A stretch of DNA of 64,000 bases from Saccharopolyspora galaxeae (GTDB taxonomy: Bacteria; Actinomycetota; Actinomycetes; Mycobacteriales; Pseudonocardiaceae). A program made the position numbers and the translations under genes. The DNA is taken from assembly GCF_016526145.1 (NCBI RefSeq), contig NZ_JADDUE010000003.1:248001-312000 (forward strand), in the 5' to 3' direction. This document shows, one piece after another, positions 8,549 through 16,770 of this stretch (position 1 is its first letter; each line of letters starts with the position of its first letter). Below the pieces are notes generated by a model. That model made no database searches and was not told the origin of the DNA. It saw nothing but the letters and a program-made list of their open reading frames with translations.

Positions 8549-8701
8549 GTCCACAACGGACGACTCGCGCGATCGCAGGTCGCAGCGGGAGGAGAGCGGA
8601 ACCGACAGCGGCGAGATCGATGCCGATGGACCGCAACCCGGCATCGATCGTCGTCGCGGTGCGACGCCTGCGAGCTGCCTCGCCGGCGAAGGGAGTCCCC
8701 G

Positions 8702-11005
8702 ATGAGCAACGATCTTCCGCCCGAGCCGGAGCCCGGCGGGCACGTCGTCGGCAGGCGGCGGTTCCTCGGATACCTGCTGGCGGCGCCGACGCTGGTCGCG
8801 GCCGCCGAACTCGGCGGCGCCGGCACCGCCGACGCGCAGCTGCCGTCACCGGCGCTCGCGGAGATCTTCGACGCGAACGACCTGATGACCGTGGCGGCGG
8901 CGCCGACCTCGCACCTGATCACGGTCGAGGTCGGCGAGGACGGCACGGTCTCGTTCGCGCTGCCGCGGGCGGAAGTCGGCCAGGGCATCACCACTTCGAC
9001 GAGCATGCTGATCGCCGAAGAGCTGCGCGTGCCGGTCGAGCGGGTTCGCGTCACGCTCGCCGATGCCCGCCCTGAGCTGGTGTTCAACCAGCTCACCGGC
9101 GGTTCCAACACGACAATCGCGACCTATCGGCCGATCCGGGTCGCCGCCGCGCTGGCCCGCGAGCGGCTGCTGGCGGTCGCGGCGGCCGAATTCGGTGCCG
9201 CAGCGCAAGATCTGACGTTGCGCGACGGAATGATCACGGCCGCCTCGGGCGCCGCCGCGGACATCGGCGCCTTCGCGGAAAAGGCCGCGAGCACCCGGGA
9301 CCGGCAGGTCGCGGTCGAACTCGGCCCGCGCGAGCAGCACACCGTCATCGGCACCCCGCACAACCGCGTCGACGGGCTCGCGGCTGTGACCGGGCGCAAG
9401 AAGTTCGCCATGGACCTCGACGTCCCGGGGGCCATGCCCGCGATGGTCTGCCGGCCGCCCACGATCAACGGGTCGGTCGCGGCCGCGTCCAACCTGGCCG
9501 AAGTCCGCAACATGCCCGGAGTGACCGATGTCGCGGTCATCTCCACCGGAGTCGCGGTGCGGGCGGAGACCTTCGGGCAGTGCATCGACGCCGTGCGCGC
9601 GCTCGAAGTGGCCTGGAAACCCGGTACCGCGGAAGGGAAATCCGACGACAGCGTGCTGGCGGAGCTGCGAGCCGCCGAGGCACCGCTCGGCCCACCACCG
9701 CTGGCGTCCACAGTGGAGGCGGAATTCACGTTCCAGTTCCGCAGCAACAGCGCGCTGGAACCGAACTGCGCGGTCGCCGACGTGCGCCGGGACCGGGCCG
9801 AGATCTGGTCCTGCCTGAAATCCCCGATCGTGGCCCAGCAGACCATCGCCGCCGACCTCGGCCTGCCCGTCGGCGCGGTGCGGGTGCACGTCACCGAGGG
9901 CGGCGGCTCCTTCGGGCGCAAGCTGTTCTTCGACGCCGCGCGGGAGGCCGCCGAGACCTCCCGGGCGGTGGGCAAACCGGTCAAGCTGATGTGGCACCGC
10001 GCCGACGACTCCCGGCAGGGCCGCACCCACCCGATGGCGATCTCTCGGGTGCGCCTGGCCCACTCCGGGCGCAGCGTGCTCGGGTACGAGCAGCGGCACA
10101 CCAGCGTTTCGACCGACTGGAGCCACGGGTTGGGCGAGATCATCACCGCGATGGTGGGCAAGCTTCCGGTCGGAGACATCGGCTTTTCCGAAACGATGTT
10201 CCAGCTCAGCGTCTCGATGCCCTACGAGTTCGGGGCGAGCAGCCAGTTGCTGTGCGAGACCGACAAGGGCTTCAACACCGGCAGCATGCGCAACGTCTAC
10301 TCACCGGACGTCACCTGCGCCCGCGAGCTCGTCGTCGACCGGCTCGCGGCGAAACTGGGCGAAGATCCTTACCGGTTCCGGCACGACTTCGTCCAGGACG
10401 ACCGTTCCCGCGCGGTGCTGGCCAAGGCCGCCGAACTCGGGGACTGGGGTCGGCCGATGCCCGCGGGCACCGCGCAGGGGATCGCCTTCCACGCCGAGTA
10501 CCGCGGGGTCACCGCGGCGCTGGTGGAGATCGATTGCCGTCCCGGCACCGTCGACCGGCCGATCCGCGACGGCGTGGCCGGACCGCGCGTCACCCGGGTC
10601 GTCTTCGCCGTCGACGCGGGCCTGGTGATCAATCCGCGCGGGCTCGAGGCGCAGATGATGGGCGGCATCATGGACGGCATCGCGCTGGCGCTGACTTCCA
10701 GCCTGCACCTGCGCGATGGCCACTTCCTCGAAGCCAGCTGGGACAACTACTTCTACACCCGGCAGTGGAACGTGCCGTTCGACCTGCACGTCGAGATCAT
10801 GCCGGACACCACCGGAGAACCGGGCGGGGCGGGCGAACTCGGCGTGGCAGCGGCGATGTCCGCGGTCGCCTGCGCCTACGGCCGCGCCACCGGCACGCAG
10901 CCCACCCGCTTCCCGATCAACCACGACACGCTTTCGTTCACCCCCAAACCCGCGGTGCCACCCGTTCCCGAGTCGCCGACGGACGGGCTGGAGCACGCAC
11001 GCTGA
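8702..11005 (+). CDS. Molybdopterin subunit of an exported aldehyde oxidoreductase (OxiB-like)
   Basis: A 767-residue xanthine-oxidase-family large subunit of the isoquinoline-oxidoreductase beta type. A Tat-like signal (GRRRFLGYLLAAPTLVAAA) opens the protein. Molybdenum-cofactor segments include GQGITTSTSMLIAEEL, GGSFGRKLF and GSMRNVYSPD, and the catalytic glutamate lies in GEPGGAGELGVAAA near residue 710. In Streptomyces K30 the lcp gene is followed by oxiB and oxiA, whose products oxidise the aldehydes released from rubber; the same order is seen here. There is no FAD subunit gene. The GGGAG site fits the ATG. The oxiA-like gene follows after nine bases. Confidence 0.88.
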   Translation: MSNDLPPEPEPGGHVVGRRRFLGYLLAAPTLVAAAELGGAGTADAQLPSPALAEIFDANDLMTVAAAPTSHLITVEVGEDGTVSFALPRAEVGQGITTSTSMLIAEELRVPVERVRVTLADARPELVFNQLTGGSNTTIATYRPIRVAAALARERLLAVAAAEFGAAAQDLTLRDGMITAASGAAADIGAFAEKAASTRDRQVAVELGPREQHTVIGTPHNRVDGLAAVTGRKKFAMDLDVPGAMPAMVCRPPTINGSVAAASNLAEVRNMPGVTDVAVISTGVAVRAETFGQCIDAVRALEVAWKPGTAEGKSDDSVLAELRAAEAPLGPPPLASTVEAEFTFQFRSNSALEPNCAVADVRRDRAEIWSCLKSPIVAQQTIAADLGLPVGAVRVHVTEGGGSFGRKLFFDAAREAAETSRAVGKPVKLMWHRADDSRQGRTHPMAISRVRLAHSGRSVLGYEQRHTSVSTDWSHGLGEIITAMVGKLPVGDIGFSETMFQLSVSMPYEFGASSQLLCETDKGFNTGSMRNVYSPDVTCARELVVDRLAAKLGEDPYRFRHDFVQDDRSRAVLAKAAELGDWGRPMPAGTAQGIAFHAEYRGVTAALVEIDCRPGTVDRPIRDGVAGPRVTRVVFAVDAGLVINPRGLEAQMMGGIMDGIALALTSSLHLRDGHFLEASWDNYFYTRQWNVPFDLHVEIMPDTTGEPGGAGELGVAAAMSAVACAYGRATGTQPTRFPINHDTLSFTPKPAVPPVPESPTDGLEHAR

Positions 11006-11014
11006 GGAGCGTCC

Positions 11015-11491
11015 TTGCCTGAACACACTTTTCGCCTCAACGGCGAGCAGGTCACCGTCACCACCGCAGATGACGTGCGGTTGCTCTGGGTACTGCGCGA
11101 TCTGCTCGGCGTGCACGGGCCGAAGTACGGCTGCGGCATCAACGTCTGCAAGGCGTGCACGAGCCACGTCAACGGCAAGGCCGTGAACCCCTGCGCGATC
11201 CCCGTCGGCGAGCTCTCGCCCACCGACGAGGTCACCACCATCGAAGGACTTCCGGCCACAGTGGACGCCGAGTTGCACCCGATGCAGGAAGCCTGGCTGG
11301 AGCAGGACGTCGTGCAGTGCGGCTACTGCCAGCCCGGCCAGATCATGGCCGCCGTGGCCCTGGTGCGCCGGGTCGCCGCGGAGGGCCGTGAGATCACCGA
11401 CTCGGACATCGACGGCATCCGCAACATCTGCCGCTGCGGCACCTACTTCCGGATCCGGCAGGCGATCAGAGCGGGTGCCAGCGAGATGTGA
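11015..11491 (+). CDS. [2Fe-2S] subunit of the aldehyde oxidoreductase (OxiA-like)
   Basis: A 158-residue two-cluster ferredoxin-type subunit. The N-terminal plant-type cluster is CGINVCKAC plus a later Cys (NPCAIP), and the second is CGYCQPGQ with CRCGTY. It passes electrons from the molybdenum subunit to an acceptor. The TTG start has GAGGAG overlapping the stop of the upstream gene, so the two are translationally linked. It has no signal peptide of its own and would be exported with the Tat-bearing large subunit, as known for this family. It ends the rubber cluster; a hairpin at 11525-11542 follows. Confidence 0.9.
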   Translation: MPEHTFRLNGEQVTVTTADDVRLLWVLRDLLGVHGPKYGCGINVCKACTSHVNGKAVNPCAIPVGELSPTDEVTTIEGLPATVDAELHPMQEAWLEQDVVQCGYCQPGQIMAAVALVRRVAAEGREITDSDIDGIRNICRCGTYFRIRQAIRAGASEM

Positions 11492-11524
11492 ACGCATGTC
11501 TTGGAACCGAGCTCGGGGTTTTCC

Positions 11525-11542
11525 AAGCGGCGCAAGCCGCTT
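11525..11542. terminator. Short hairpin between convergent oxiA-like and hrpB genes
   Basis: AAGCGGC-GCAA-GCCGCTT forms a perfect 7-bp stem with a GNRA-type tetraloop, flanked by TTTTCC on one side. It lies in the 85-base gap between convergent stops. Confidence 0.45.
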
Positions 11543-11576
11543 CCGGCGGCTACGCAACCCGCACCGCCGCGGGTGC

Positions 11577-14009
11577 TCATCGGCGATTCTTGGTGCGGCC
11601 CGTCGGGGCGGCGGTCGTGGGGTCATCCGGCCACGGGTGCTTCGGGTAGCGGCCGCGCAACTCGGCGCGGACCTGCGGGTAGCCGTTGGCCCAGAACGAT
11701 TCGAGGTCGGAGGTGACCGCGGCGGGCCGCCCGGCCGGGGAAAGCAGCTGCAGCACCAGCGCAACGCGCCCGTCGGCGAGTTCCGGCACCCGGCGCCAGC
11801 CGAAGACCTCCTGCAACTTCACCGGCAGCGCAGGTGCGTCGCCGGAGTAGTCGATGCGGACCTGCGAACCGGACGGCACTTCGACGGTGTCCGGAGCCAG
11901 TTCGTCGAACCGCGCGGCCTGCGACCACGGGACGAGCCTGCGCAGCCCGGCGGCCGCGGAGATGCGTTCGAGGTCCGCGCGCTTGCCCGCACGGGACAGT
12001 TCGGGCTCCAGCCAGTGGTCCACTTCGGACAGCAGTGCCGCATCGTCGACCGCGGGCCAAGGATCGCCGATCGCGATGTGCAGGAAAGCCAGCCGGTCGC
12101 GCAACCGCTCGGCGTCCTTGGTCCAGTGCAGCAGCCCGAGACCGGCCGTGCGCAACCCGTCGAGCAGGGCCGACCGCACCTGCGCGGGGTCGGGATCGCG
12201 CAGTGGACGGCTCTGCAGCGTGATCGCACCGAGCGTTTCCTCTTGCACCGCGCGAACATCGCCGTCGGCCCACTCGACGGTCCGCCGATCCTTCAGCAGC
12301 GGTGCGCCGACCCGCCGGGCCAGTTCTTCATCGGCCGGAGCCGCCAAGCGGACCGTGCCGTGCGCGTGGCCGGGCGTGCGATCGGCGACCGCGACCGCGA
12401 GCCATTCGCAGTGCCGCAGTGCCGCGGGCGCTTCGACGGCGGTTCCGGAGGCCATCAGGTACACCGGCGAGTCCGCGGACCTGCGGCGGGCGAGCCGTTC
12501 CGGATGCGCGAGCGCGACCACCTCGGCGAGGTCCTGCCCGCCCGGCTCCCCGTGCACCAGCCGGCTGAGCCTGCGGGCTTCCCGCCGCCACCGCTCGGAT
12601 CCCGGACCACCGCGCCGCAATCGCGCCAGCGCACTGTCCACATCGGTCTCCGTGGTGACCGAGTCGTCATCGAGCAGCGCGACGACCTCACCGGCGGCGC
12701 CGGCACCGACCCGTTCGCTGCCGTCGAGCAGGGCGCGCGCCAGCCTCGGGTGCAGCCCGAGCCCGGCCATCCGGTTCCCCCGCGCGGTCACCGCGCCGGA
12801 TTCGTCCAGCACCCCGAGTTCGCGCAGCACTTCGCGCCCGGCCGCGAGCGCTCCTGCGGGCGGCTCGTCCCACCAGCTCAGCGCGGCACCGTCGGGCGTT
12901 CCCCAGCACGCCAGTTCCAGCGCGAGCCTGCTCAGCTCCGCGGTGCGGATCTCCGGTTCGCCGAAGGCGGGCAGCGTGCTGTGCTCGTGCTCCGGCCAGC
13001 AGCGGTAAGCGACGCCGGGCCCTTGCCGTCCGGCCCGTCCGGCGCGCTGCTCGGCACCCGCGGCCGACACCCGCACGGTGACCAATCCGGACAGTCCGCG
13101 GCGCGGGTCGGCCCGGGATTGCCGGGACAGCCCGGAATCCACCACGGCGCGCACACCCGGCACGGTCAAGCTCGACTCCGCGACCGCGGTCGCCAGCACG
13201 ACACGCCGCCGCTGCCCTTCCCGCAACGCGGCGTCCTGCGCATCGCGCGCGAGCCGCCCGTGCAGCGGCATGACGTCCACATCGGACAAATTTGCCAACG
13301 CAGTTCGCACCCGGCGGATCTCCCCGGCGCCGGGCAGAAAGGCCAGCACGTCGCCGTCCTGCTCGTCCAGCGCCTTGCGCACCGCGCGCGCAACGCACGT
13401 CTCGATCCGCTCACCGCGGTTCGGCGGAACGTGCCGGTGCTCGACCGGGTAGATCCGCCCCTGCGCACGCAGCATCGGGGCGCCGCCGAGCAGTTCGGCC
13501 ACCTGGTTCGCCGCGAGGGTCGCCGAGGTCGCCAGCACCCGCAGGTCCGGCCGCAGTCCCTCCCGCGCGTCCAGCAGCAACGCCAGCAGCAGGTCCGCGT
13601 CCAGCTGCCGCTCGTGGCACTCGTCCAGCACCACAACGTCCACTGCGGACAGTTCCGGGTCCGCCTGCAACCGCCGCACCAGCAGTCCGGAGGTCACGAC
13701 TTCGACCACGGTGTCCGCACCCGCTTTGCGCTCCCCGCGCACCGAATACCCGACGCGGCCGCCCACTTCCTCGTCCAGCAGCGCGGCCATCCGCCCGGCC
13801 GCGGCCCTGGCCGCCAGCCGCCGCGGCTCGGCCACCACCACGCGCAGCCCGCGCTCGGCCAGCGCCAACGGGACCAGCGTGGTCTTCCCGGTGCCGGGCG
13901 GAGCCACCAGCACGGCCGTGCCGTGCTCGTCCAGCGCACCGGTGAGGTCGCCGAGCACGTCCAGCACCGGCAGCCCGGTGGACGCGGCGGCGGTGTGGAA
14001 GTCGGTCAT
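11577..14009 (-). CDS. hrpB: ATP-dependent helicase HrpB
   Basis: An 810-residue DEAH-box helicase of the HrpB family. Walker A is APPGTGKT at residues 36-43, the Walker B box is DECHE, motif III is SATL, and motif VI is QRAGRAGRQGPG. The HrpB C-terminal domain follows (VPSGSQVRIDYS...PALPVKLQEVFGW) and ends in PKHPWPDDP, characteristic of the family. HrpB proteins are monomeric RNA/DNA-binding ATPases of uncertain cellular role. The ATG giving MTDFHTAAAS is preferred over an earlier in-frame start because it suits the family length. The gene stands alone, head-on to the oxi genes. Confidence 0.93.
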   Translation of the reverse strand: MTDFHTAAASTGLPVLDVLGDLTGALDEHGTAVLVAPPGTGKTTLVPLALAERGLRVVVAEPRRLAARAAAGRMAALLDEEVGGRVGYSVRGERKAGADTVVEVVTSGLLVRRLQADPELSAVDVVVLDECHERQLDADLLLALLLDAREGLRPDLRVLATSATLAANQVAELLGGAPMLRAQGRIYPVEHRHVPPNRGERIETCVARAVRKALDEQDGDVLAFLPGAGEIRRVRTALANLSDVDVMPLHGRLARDAQDAALREGQRRRVVLATAVAESSLTVPGVRAVVDSGLSRQSRADPRRGLSGLVTVRVSAAGAEQRAGRAGRQGPGVAYRCWPEHEHSTLPAFGEPEIRTAELSRLALELACWGTPDGAALSWWDEPPAGALAAGREVLRELGVLDESGAVTARGNRMAGLGLHPRLARALLDGSERVGAGAAGEVVALLDDDSVTTETDVDSALARLRRGGPGSERWRREARRLSRLVHGEPGGQDLAEVVALAHPERLARRRSADSPVYLMASGTAVEAPAALRHCEWLAVAVADRTPGHAHGTVRLAAPADEELARRVGAPLLKDRRTVEWADGDVRAVQEETLGAITLQSRPLRDPDPAQVRSALLDGLRTAGLGLLHWTKDAERLRDRLAFLHIAIGDPWPAVDDAALLSEVDHWLEPELSRAGKRADLERISAAAGLRRLVPWSQAARFDELAPDTVEVPSGSQVRIDYSGDAPALPVKLQEVFGWRRVPELADGRVALVLQLLSPAGRPAAVTSDLESFWANGYPQVRAELRGRYPKHPWPDDPTTAAPTGRTKNRR

Positions 14010-14048
14010 CGCACCACATCCTGCCACCGCGCGTCCCCGGCTCGGCGC

Positions 14049-15083
14049 TCAGCTCAGCCGCCGCCGGATGTGCTCCAGCGCATCGGACAACGTGGACGGA
14101 CACCTGCGCCCGGCACCGCGGGCGAGCGCGTGCCGCAGCCGATGCTCGGTGCGGGCCGAGTACATCCGCTCCAGCATCGGCACGATCGCGACGGCGACCC
14201 GCTCGGCCTCGGCGATGTCGCCCGCCGCCAACGCCGCATCCAGCAACGCGGCCCGGTGGATGTACAGCGCCCACCGGTAGCCGTCGTCGCGGGCCGCCTC
14301 GACCGCCGCGCCCAGCAGCGGCAACGCCTCGGCGTGCCGGCCCAGCGAGACGCGCAGGCTGCCCGCGTGCCCGACGAGTTCGCGCTCGTCGAACCACCAG
14401 GACCACGCCGGATCCCGGCTGCTCAGGCCGTCCGAGAACATCGCCCCGGCACGCTCGAAAGCTCGCAGCGCACCGGGTTCGTTGCCCGCATGGCCCAGCA
14501 CGCGCGCTTGCCGCAACCGGAACAACGCCCGCACCCGCCTCGGCACGCGCGGGTCCTCGGCGAAGTGGCGGGAGATCCGCAGCGCTTCGCCGTAATGACC
14601 GGAACCGGTGCAGACCAGTGCCTCGTTGGACAGCACGAACCACGTCATCGCGGTGTCCCCGGCCGCCCGCGCGAGCAGCAGCGCCTCGGCGTTGATCCGC
14701 CGCGCCTGCGTCAGCCGCAGACCGTCGAAGAGCATCCAACCGGCCAGTTCGCCCATTTCCGCGGTCACGGCTTGCAGATCCCGACGCACCGCGCGCACAT
14801 ACCGCCCGGTGCGCAGAACCTGTTGTGCGGCGCGGAAACTTTGCAACACCGACGGCGCGACCGCACCCGAGCCCAACTGCGCGTCCAACCGCGCGAACCG
14901 GCCGATCGCGGCGTGCAGCGCCTCGACGGAATCGGCATCCGCCGACGCTGCCGCACCAGGTTCCCGCACGGGTCCGATGATGACCGGCGCGCACCGGCGC
15001 GTCCACGCTCCGCAGGGCGTTCGTACCCGGGGTTCGCCCGCCCGGGTGCCGAGTCGCGCGGCCAAGTGATGGAATGCGGGCAT
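14049..15083 (-). CDS. TPR-type sensor protein lacking the expected HTH domain
   Basis: A Leu/Ala/Arg-rich helical protein resembling the tetratricopeptide C-terminal half of actinobacterial XRE-TPR regulators (for example EMGELAGWMLFDGLRLTQARRINAEALLLARAAGD). These normally begin with an 80-residue helix-turn-helix, but none is visible here. The only long in-frame start, ATG at 15083, overlaps the start codon of the divergent dienelactone hydrolase and has no ribosome site. GTG at 14969 is another option. It may be a truncated relic of a regulator or a genuine TPR-only adaptor. The start is uncertain. Confidence 0.55.
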   Translation of the reverse strand: MPAFHHLAARLGTRAGEPRVRTPCGAWTRRCAPVIIGPVREPGAAASADADSVEALHAAIGRFARLDAQLGSGAVAPSVLQSFRAAQQVLRTGRYVRAVRRDLQAVTAEMGELAGWMLFDGLRLTQARRINAEALLLARAAGDTAMTWFVLSNEALVCTGSGHYGEALRISRHFAEDPRVPRRVRALFRLRQARVLGHAGNEPGALRAFERAGAMFSDGLSSRDPAWSWWFDERELVGHAGSLRVSLGRHAEALPLLGAAVEAARDDGYRWALYIHRAALLDAALAAGDIAEAERVAVAIVPMLERMYSARTEHRLRHALARGAGRRCPSTLSDALEHIRRRLS

Positions 15084-15780
15084 GGCTGACAATCCGCTGC
15101 AGAACGTGACCTTTCCCAGCAACGGCAACACCGCGCACGGCTACCTGACGTTGCCGGAGTCCGGTAGCGGTCCCGGTGTCGTGGTGATCCAGGAGTGGTG
15201 GGGGCTGACCGACCACATCGCCGACGTGTGCAACCGGCTCGCCAACGAGGGCTTCGTCGCCCTCGCGCCGGACCTCTACGGCGGCAGCACCACGCACGAC
15301 GCCGACGAGGCCGGCCGGCTGATGCAGGAGCTGCCGGTGGATCGCGCGGCCCGCGACCTCGGCGGCGCGGTGGACTACCTGCTCGGGCACGAGGCCGTCA
15401 CCAGCAAGCAGGTCGGCGCCGTCGGCTTCTGCATGGGCGGTGGGTTCGTGCTGGTGCTCGCCGCGCAGCAGGGCGACAAGGTCGGCGCCGCGGTGCCGTT
15501 CTACGGCGTGCTCGGCGAGGAATACCCGGGCTTCGAGAACCTCACCGCTCCCCTGCTGGGCCACTTCGGCGAGCAGGACTCGATGGCGCCGCCGGAGTCC
15601 GTCGAGCAGCTGGCGGACCGGATCGAGCGCGAAGCGGGCGAACGCCCGGACTTCCGCATCTACCCGGCCGGGCACGCCTTCTTCAACGACTCGAACGCGC
15701 TCGGCACCTACGACGCGACGCAGGCGGCCAAGGCGTGGGGCTCCACGCTGGAATTCCTCCGGGCGAAGCTGGAGCGCTGA
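15082..15780 (+). CDS. Dienelactone hydrolase family protein
   Basis: A 232-residue alpha/beta hydrolase of the dienelactone hydrolase family. The nucleophile elbow is GFCMGGGF with Cys in place of Ser, preceded by the conserved QEWWGL glutamate near residue 36. The C-terminal histidine is AGHAFFND and the acid is in FGEQD. It has no signal peptide and is therefore cytosolic. Family members hydrolyse dienelactones or related esters in aromatic breakdown, but no catechol-pathway genes adjoin it. A 17-bp perfect hairpin follows the stop. A relative with the same catalytic layout is at 41172-41876. Confidence 0.92.
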   Translation: MADNPLQNVTFPSNGNTAHGYLTLPESGSGPGVVVIQEWWGLTDHIADVCNRLANEGFVALAPDLYGGSTTHDADEAGRLMQELPVDRAARDLGGAVDYLLGHEAVTSKQVGAVGFCMGGGFVLVLAAQQGDKVGAAVPFYGVLGEEYPGFENLTAPLLGHFGEQDSMAPPESVEQLADRIEREAGERPDFRIYPAGHAFFNDSNALGTYDATQAAKAWGSTLEFLRAKLER

Positions 15781-15810
15781 GCCCTCGGCGGCGTTCGCCC
15801 TCGGCGGCGT

Positions 15811-15853
15811 CGCTGTGGACGGATCGCTCACCAGCGGCGATCCGTCCACAGCG
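15811..15853. terminator. Perfect 17-bp bidirectional terminator hairpin
   Basis: CGCTGTGGACGGATCGC at 15811-15827 pairs fully with 15837-15853 across a nine-base loop. It fills the gap between the convergent stops at 15780 and 15856. Confidence 0.8.
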
Positions 15854-15855
15854 CG

Positions 15856-16173
15856 TCAGCTTTCGAAGATCTCGGCCAGGAAGTCGCTCGTCGCGGGCTC
15901 GTACGGCAGGAGTTGTCCAGCCTCGTCGACCCCGCAGCGGCCGAGGTGCGCCTGCCTGCTCGTCTCGGTGTCGGGCACCACGTCCAGCGCGACGGTGTCG
16001 CCGAGGACCGCATCCGGAGACTCGAGGCCGGCTTCCCCGCCGGTTCTGACGATCTTGGAATCCGCCGCTACGTCGGGGTCCTCGAGCGCACTGCGGGCCA
16101 TCTCGTCGTGGAAGTAAGCCGCGCGAAGCCAGGCGTACTGACGCGCCGCGTCGAGCTGTCGTTGCGTGATCAC
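15856..16173 (-). CDS. Unidentified small protein, coupled to the upstream gene
   Basis: A 105-residue acidic protein (MITQRQLDAARQYAWLRAAYFHDEMARSALEDPDV...) with no family I can name and no membrane segment. I chose the GTG start because it overlaps the upstream stop as GTGA, the usual sign of translational coupling; a longer frame to 16224 would run into the upstream gene. The two proteins probably work together, as in a complex or a protein/partner pair. It ends at a strong terminator. Confidence 0.6.
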   Translation of the reverse strand: MITQRQLDAARQYAWLRAAYFHDEMARSALEDPDVAADSKIVRTGGEAGLESPDAVLGDTVALDVVPDTETSRQAHLGRCGVDEAGQLLPYEPATSDFLAEIFES

Positions 16174-16604
16174 AGGCAATTCCAGACGAAGAGGAGTTCC
16201 GCGTTGTCGACCGCTTCCCTGCACAGCGGCTGCAACTCGGCGAGCCAGTCCCGCACGGATTCTGGCGAGGCGCCCGCGAGCTCCGGCAGCCCAGCCCAGT
16301 CCTGCGCGAGCGGCGTGAGCTGGTCGGCGCCGACCGCGGGCAGCAGCGTGACGATCCGGCTGCTCACCGGCGTGACGACCGGCGCGGCGTAGAGATCGGG
16401 TTCCTGATCGGGGGTCTGGGCGGCGTGCCCGATGGCTTCGCCGAGGTCGGTTTCGGACAGCAGCACGTCGAGCGCCGCGAGCGCGACCGGATCCAGGCCA
16501 CGGGCCCGCAGCGTCCTGAACCCGTATCGCTGCGGGTCCGGGAACCCGGCTTGCCGATATGCGGGAATCGCGTCCGGATCCGCCGCGAAAACGTCTGTGA
16601 TCAT
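16170..16604 (-). CDS. Unidentified protein, first gene of a coupled pair
   Basis: A 144-residue protein of unknown family (MITDVFAADPDAIPAYRQAGFPDPQRYGFRTLRARGLDPV...). It is Leu/Asp-rich, soluble and mostly helical, with the motif NAELLFVWNCL at the C-terminus. Its TGA overlaps the GTG of the next gene by two bases, so the pair forms an operon. GTG at 16607 is an equally possible start; a third, further upstream, would begin MSAPGTVRR. The pair is divergent from the TetR gene at 16765. No function can be assigned. Confidence 0.6.
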   Translation of the reverse strand: MITDVFAADPDAIPAYRQAGFPDPQRYGFRTLRARGLDPVALAALDVLLSETDLGEAIGHAAQTPDQEPDLYAAPVVTPVSSRIVTLLPAVGADQLTPLAQDWAGLPELAGASPESVRDWLAELQPLCREAVDNAELLFVWNCL

Positions 16605-16706
16605 CACAATCCAGCTGGTTCGTGCCTGGTCGCGCCGAACCGTACCGGGCGCGCTCACGACTTCACCCGCGCCCTGCCGGGCCAGGAGCGCCGGGCGGGA
16701 ACCCCG

Positions 16707-16770
16707 TAGGCTGAGCCGATGAGCCCCTTCAGGTTGAGCCGATGAGCCCCCTTAGGTTGATCTGATGAGC
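16707..16770 (+). repeat. Triplicated 23-bp promoter/start unit before the TetR gene
   Basis: Units begin at 16707, 16730 and 16753 (TAGGCTGAGCCGATGAGC, CAGGTTGAGCCGATGAGC, TAGGTTGATCTGATGAGC), an exact 23-base period. Each carries a -10-like hexamer (TAGGCT, CAGGTT, TAGGTT) six bases before an ATGAGC. The last ATG is the real start at 16765, predicting a leaderless transcript. The two upstream ATGs are followed by different frames. Confidence 0.7.

Noticed and set aside
11388-15089. A 1233-codon rightward open frame opposite hrpB and the TPR gene
   Set aside because: It is the antisense shadow of a high-GC gene: Arg/Gln/Pro/His-rich translation, no domain, and the opposite strand encodes a clear HrpB.
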